A DNA stretch of 64,000 bases from Favolaschia claudopus (lineage: Eukaryota > Basidiomycota > Agaricomycetes > Agaricales > Mycenaceae): assembly GCA_037176885.1 (NCBI GenBank), contig JAWWNJ010000003.1, positions 744,001 through 808,000 of the forward strand, written 5' to 3'. Made by a program: the position numbers and the translations under genes. The notes under the pieces are model-generated. The model ran no database searches, was not told where the DNA came from, and saw nothing but the letters and a program-made list of their open reading frames with translations. The stretch's first letter is position 1; every line of letters begins with the position of its first letter. Of this stretch, positions 61,164 to 64,000 are shown in pieces.

Positions 61164-61922
61164 TCAGCGCGTGGTCAGGACAGCCTGCGCGTCTGCTTCC
61201 TTTGTCGTTGCATCTCGGTCAAGACGAGCCGTAAACTCGAAACGGGTGCCTTTCAGCTGCTCCGTGAGAGTGGCTTTGACAGCGGAGACGCACGGTTGCC
61301 AGGCCGCGGTGTCGGGGTCACCAGCAAGAGTAATGATACGCACGCAGTACTCGGTGAGAGTCGCGGCGAACATGTCTGCATTTTTGGCTACGTCGACGCG
61401 CTCCCTCGCCTTCTCTACCTGGACCGCGTAAACGGTGGTCAAGTAGGTGCTGGTAGACGAGTGAGCGGTGGCAAGATCTTTCTCGGCGGCAGCAAGGGCT
61501 TCCACCACACGGACATCGGTCATGACGTCGAAACCTTGGAGGGTTTTGTGTGGGGGGAACTTCATGTTACCAAGAACAGCTGAAGTGTGCTTGCCGGTAC
61601 TCGATGCTGTTGCGTACTTTTCGTGCGTTGCAACGGCTCTCTGGAGATCATGATGGGCCTCCCGAAACTGCGTGACAGCATCGGAGCCCTTCGTTTTCAT
61701 GAAAGCCAAGGAGGTGGGGGGTGGGATGGAGATGCCTTGGTCGGTGCAGTTCTGAATCGTGCGTTCGAAGGCCTTAGTCCATTTCGTAAGGGCTTGCGCG
61801 GCTGGGTTGGACTGAGTGCCATCGGCAGCCTTGGCGGCGGTGGAGACGTCGTCGCCGGTTGTGGTGCGCTTACGCTTGTTGGAGTTGGAGTTATTCGAAG
61901 AGTTCTGGTTGGCGGGAGGCAT
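61164..61922 (-). CDS. Gag-like / coiled-coil repeat protein
   Basis: From ATG 61920-61922 the frame encodes 252 aa. Seen: Asn/Ser-rich head with KRKRTT (NLS-like), then ALTKWTKAFERTIQNCTDQG, ISIPPPTSLAFMKTKGSDAV, a helical body (DLQRAVATHEKYATASSTGK; VVEALAAAEKDLATAHSST) and KARERVDVAKNADMFAATL. No zinc knuckle. I know similar proteins as first ORFs of Agaricomycete repeats (the KW-K-L--T-----I-IPPP motif), so gag-like is a guess. The ORF is open upstream to 62264, but the sequence there (repeated cgagcg/agcgag words) is unlike protein. Confidence 0.5.
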   Translation of the reverse strand: MPPANQNSSNNSNSNKRKRTTTGDDVSTAAKAADGTQSNPAAQALTKWTKAFERTIQNCTDQGISIPPPTSLAFMKTKGSDAVTQFREAHHDLQRAVATHEKYATASSTGKHTSAVLGNMKFPPHKTLQGFDVMTDVRVVEALAAAEKDLATAHSSTSTYLTTVYAVQVEKARERVDVAKNADMFAATLTEYCVRIITLAGDPDTAAWQPCVSAVKATLTEQLKGTRFEFTARLDRDATTKEADAQAVLTTR

Positions 61923-62264
61923 CGAGAAGTATGAATACGAGACGAAGACAAAGCTAAGCAGGTTCGAGCGAGGAAGGGCAGCTGCTGGTCGAGCGAGGAT
62001 TGCCAAGAGTGCTAATGCCAAAAGAGGTGAAGCGATGGTGAGATGGCGAGATGTTGCCAAGTCAGAAGATTGTGGCGGGGACCAAAGTGGGCTCTGTAAA
62101 CAAGGAGAGAACGGCGGGCGAGCGGAGCGAGCCCGTGCGAATAGCGAGCGAAGCGAGCTGTTCAGGTGGGTGATGTACAGGATATCTGGGTGTTTGAAAC
62201 GGGGGCGGGGACCACGACGTTGTTGGGTTTGTGCGCAAGAACGTTTCGTCACACTGTGACTCAT

Positions 62265-62770
62265 CAGGTATTATCCCCTACCATTCACCGGTGCTCGTAT
62301 TAAAGCGCGCTATCAGGTCCAACGCGGAATTCCTTTCGGGACTCGACGACGATTGGGGTTCCCGACAACCCATATTCTCGGTATTGCTGATGGCCGACGT
62401 GCCTGTATTACACGCAGCAATTTTACGGCGGAGCCAACGAGTATCAATATATAATCTATTTCTACCTCTTCACGCGAAAACATGTCTTGGGCCCGGTCAA
62501 AGGCAAGAAAAGAAGAACATGAATCAAGATCTGAGGCCCACGAGGGAACGAAAAAGGTATAATTGAATTAAATGGGTGAAGAACGACAGGTACGGTGCTT
62601 TTTTTCGAAAATCCGAAGATGCCAGCCGCTGCAGAGCCGGCGTTTATGACAATTTTCGGGCGCGATGGTGCCGAGTTTTCAGCGGTCTGCCCTTGGAACC
62701 GAAGCTTGATGGTTAGGAGAAAGCTTTGTGCCACCTGAAGCCGGTCCTAGATCACATTGGAAACATGAGA
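62265..62770. other. Unassigned, exon-like scraps on plus strand
   Basis: A frame reading ADGRRACITRSNFTAEPTSI, then (after a stop) MSWARSKARKEEHESRSEAH ends in a gtataa; it might be exon remains. No assignment. Confidence 0.2.
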
Positions 62771-62771
62771 T

Positions 62772-63003
62772 TAGAGCGTTTGTGGAAAGCGGCTGGGTCG
62801 CTTGACAGGCATGTGGAGCCGGGTTGCTAGCAAAGTCGCTGTTTAACAATTTTCGGGAATTTTCACACCATGTACTGGGAAGGGTCTCATCCAATACACT
62901 ACCCAGTTTCAAGCCCATTGGAATTTTTCGTTTTGGAGAGAAACCGAGCGACCTCGCTCCACATGCCTGTCAAGCGGCCCAGCCGCTCCGCACAAAGGCT
63001 CTA
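62772..63003. mobile_element. 232-bp MITE, TAGAGC ends, arms about 45 bp
   Basis: tagagcgtttgtggaaagcg then gctgggtcgcttgacaggca is mirrored by tgcctgtcaagcggcccagc and ccg..gcacaaaggctcta. Related by ends to 56828-56998. Confidence 0.75.
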
Positions 63004-63025
63004 TTGTGGAAATTAGAAAAGGAAT

Positions 63026-63311
63026 TCAACATGCCGGAGTTTGTATCTCAGGATCCAATCGGCCGAGCGGAATAAAAATACGGTCAATCCAGTCAAACTC
63101 GCCAAAAGCCTCATCAACATTATAGAAGGCGGGGTGACGAGCAAGGACACACAATCGACCCTTTACAATTGAGCGCCAGAAACAAACTTGATGTTTAATA
63201 TCGTCCGGGAGCTCGGCAAGGAGCGCGTTGATTTCAGTGATGTCTTTGTCAGATAAAGACTGGATGCTTTCGAGACTCCAGTGGTCGATAAATCGCCGAA
63301 TGAACCTGCGA
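63026..63311 (-). pseudogene. Exon of an unknown gene, minus strand
   Basis: Open from an acceptor-like cgcag (about 63311) to TGA 63026-63028: FIRRFIDHWSLESIQSLSDK, DITEINALLAELPDDIKHQV, FWRSIVKGRLCVLARHP and FGEFDWIDRIF. It looks like genuine protein composition but I do not recognise it. No ATG and no upstream exon is apparent. Confidence 0.35.
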
Positions 63312-64000
63312 ATGTACTAACGGCGTGGGGGTCACCGCAGGTTACTGATGGTGACCTGTCACGTGCCTCTTTGCCCGCCAATTCTACCAGATGTACTAAT
63401 CATGGTGACTTTGGCAAAATATATCCTCAATCTGATGAAGTAATCGAACGATTGAATGGATTGTGCTCACGATCGGAAGGATTGAAAGATTTGGTAGTTA
63501 CTGTACAATCTGATAGCTGAAGTTTTGTTTGGCTTTAATTATAAAACTATCCTATCTATAATCTATTAGTATAATAAATGGTGGTCGGCAACGCTGCCAA
63601 AATTCGGTGATGGGAAAACCGGTATTGCCGCATTTGGAAGGTACTTGCTACTCCTTGTACTCTTTTACTCAGAACACCTTTCCGTGAGTCTCAGAAGGTC
63701 GGATTTGTATTGCAAGCACGATTAGGAGTCATTTTAGTTCGTTTCGCAAAAAGAAATTGGGTCAAAATCGTGCCTTATTCTGGAATCTATCATATGCACG
63801 CTCGGACGGCCCTCCAAGATTTACTCCTCAGTGCAGCTTGTTGAATATTCAGACAACAGTTTGCAAAAATGTGATTTATTACTGTCAAGAAAATGATTGT
63901 TGCCGATTTTCCATATTCCCCCTAGTTCCTTAGATATGCACCGATGTTTGGTCAGAACTGCCAGGTTTGCATACTTGGGGGCCGAAATTCAAAAATTCCG
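63312..64000. other. Window end, nothing supportable
   Basis: A short plus ORF (63281-63520) ends RSEGLKDLVVTVQSDS without recognisable motif. A/T-rich from 63530. Confidence 0.25.

Noticed and set aside
62010..62264. N-terminal extension of the coiled-coil ORF (from 62264)
   Set aside because: The upstream DNA is made of repeated agcgag/gcgagcg words and reads as hydrophobic low-complexity sequence; the downstream ATG at 61920-61922 gives a normal Asn/Ser-rich start.

Overview
The window looks like a transposon graveyard in a nuclear genome of a mushroom-forming basidiomycete (Agaricomycetes). A Mycena-like, repeat-rich genome is my guess, not a demonstration. The evidence is short GT-AG introns (about 47-63 nt), fungal genes (a CSC1/OSCA-type channel, a SUR7/PalI membrane protein, a PHO80-type cyclin), Tad1-type LINEs, a chromodomain Ty3 element, a PAT/Ngaro-type tyrosine-recombinase-class element, Helitron helicase remains and dozens of terminal-inverted-repeat elements. 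Nothing suggests bacteria, phage or organelle DNA.

Layout. 0-2 kb: an intact two-exon RecQ-like helicase on the minus strand. 2.3-8.9 kb: a CSC1-like gene cut in two by a 5'-truncated LINE (about 2.6-7.07 kb). 9-13 kb: a 941-bp foldback element, a TIR element with subterminal repeats, and a CACTA-like element holding a hAT-like element that holds a solo LTR. 13-22.8 kb: remains of a zinc-finger repeat-encoded gene, a small LTR element without gag or pol, a second zinc-finger fragment, an unassigned stretch and a frameshifted second RecQ-like helicase. 22.5-29.7 kb: small inverted-repeat elements, an ORF1-only LINE copy, a Ty3 LTR remnant and a Ty1/copia scrap. 30-33.7 kb: a tRNA-like gene, an eroded repeat-linked gene, a small intact coiled-coil gene and a SUR7/PalI gene. 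34-44.6 kb: a CACTA-like element, a solo LTR next to a hAT element, then a second ORF1-only LINE into which a complete Ty3 chromovirus (37251-43896, 5-bp target duplication) has inserted; the chromovirus 5' LTR in turn carries a TA-flanked element. 44.6-49.8 kb: fragments and inverted-repeat elements, then another LINE ORF1 scrap. 49.86-52.99 kb: an element with textbook split direct repeats but no recombinase ORF. 53-54 kb: a Helitron helicase exon fused in frame to a LINE C-terminus. 54.6-57 kb: nested small elements. 58.4-64 kb: a BED-like zinc-finger gene, a cyclin gene, a gag-like or coiled-coil ORF and scraps.

There is no operon-like logic. What ties the window together is mobilisation. 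Three LINE 3' ends from one family share a short hairpin with a compensatory base change plus a short tandem tail, and two of them belong to copies that keep only ORF1. This suggests non-autonomous elements mobilised in trans by an ORF2-bearing relative such as the copy at 2.6-7.07 kb. Several insertions have exact target duplications (cgtaa, ctcaa, atg, aga, ggtccaca, ggactacg, TA), so a relative chronology can be read directly from the sequence. All positions were worked out by eye. Intron borders and the approximate ends of eroded elements carry an error of a few to a few tens of bases where marked.
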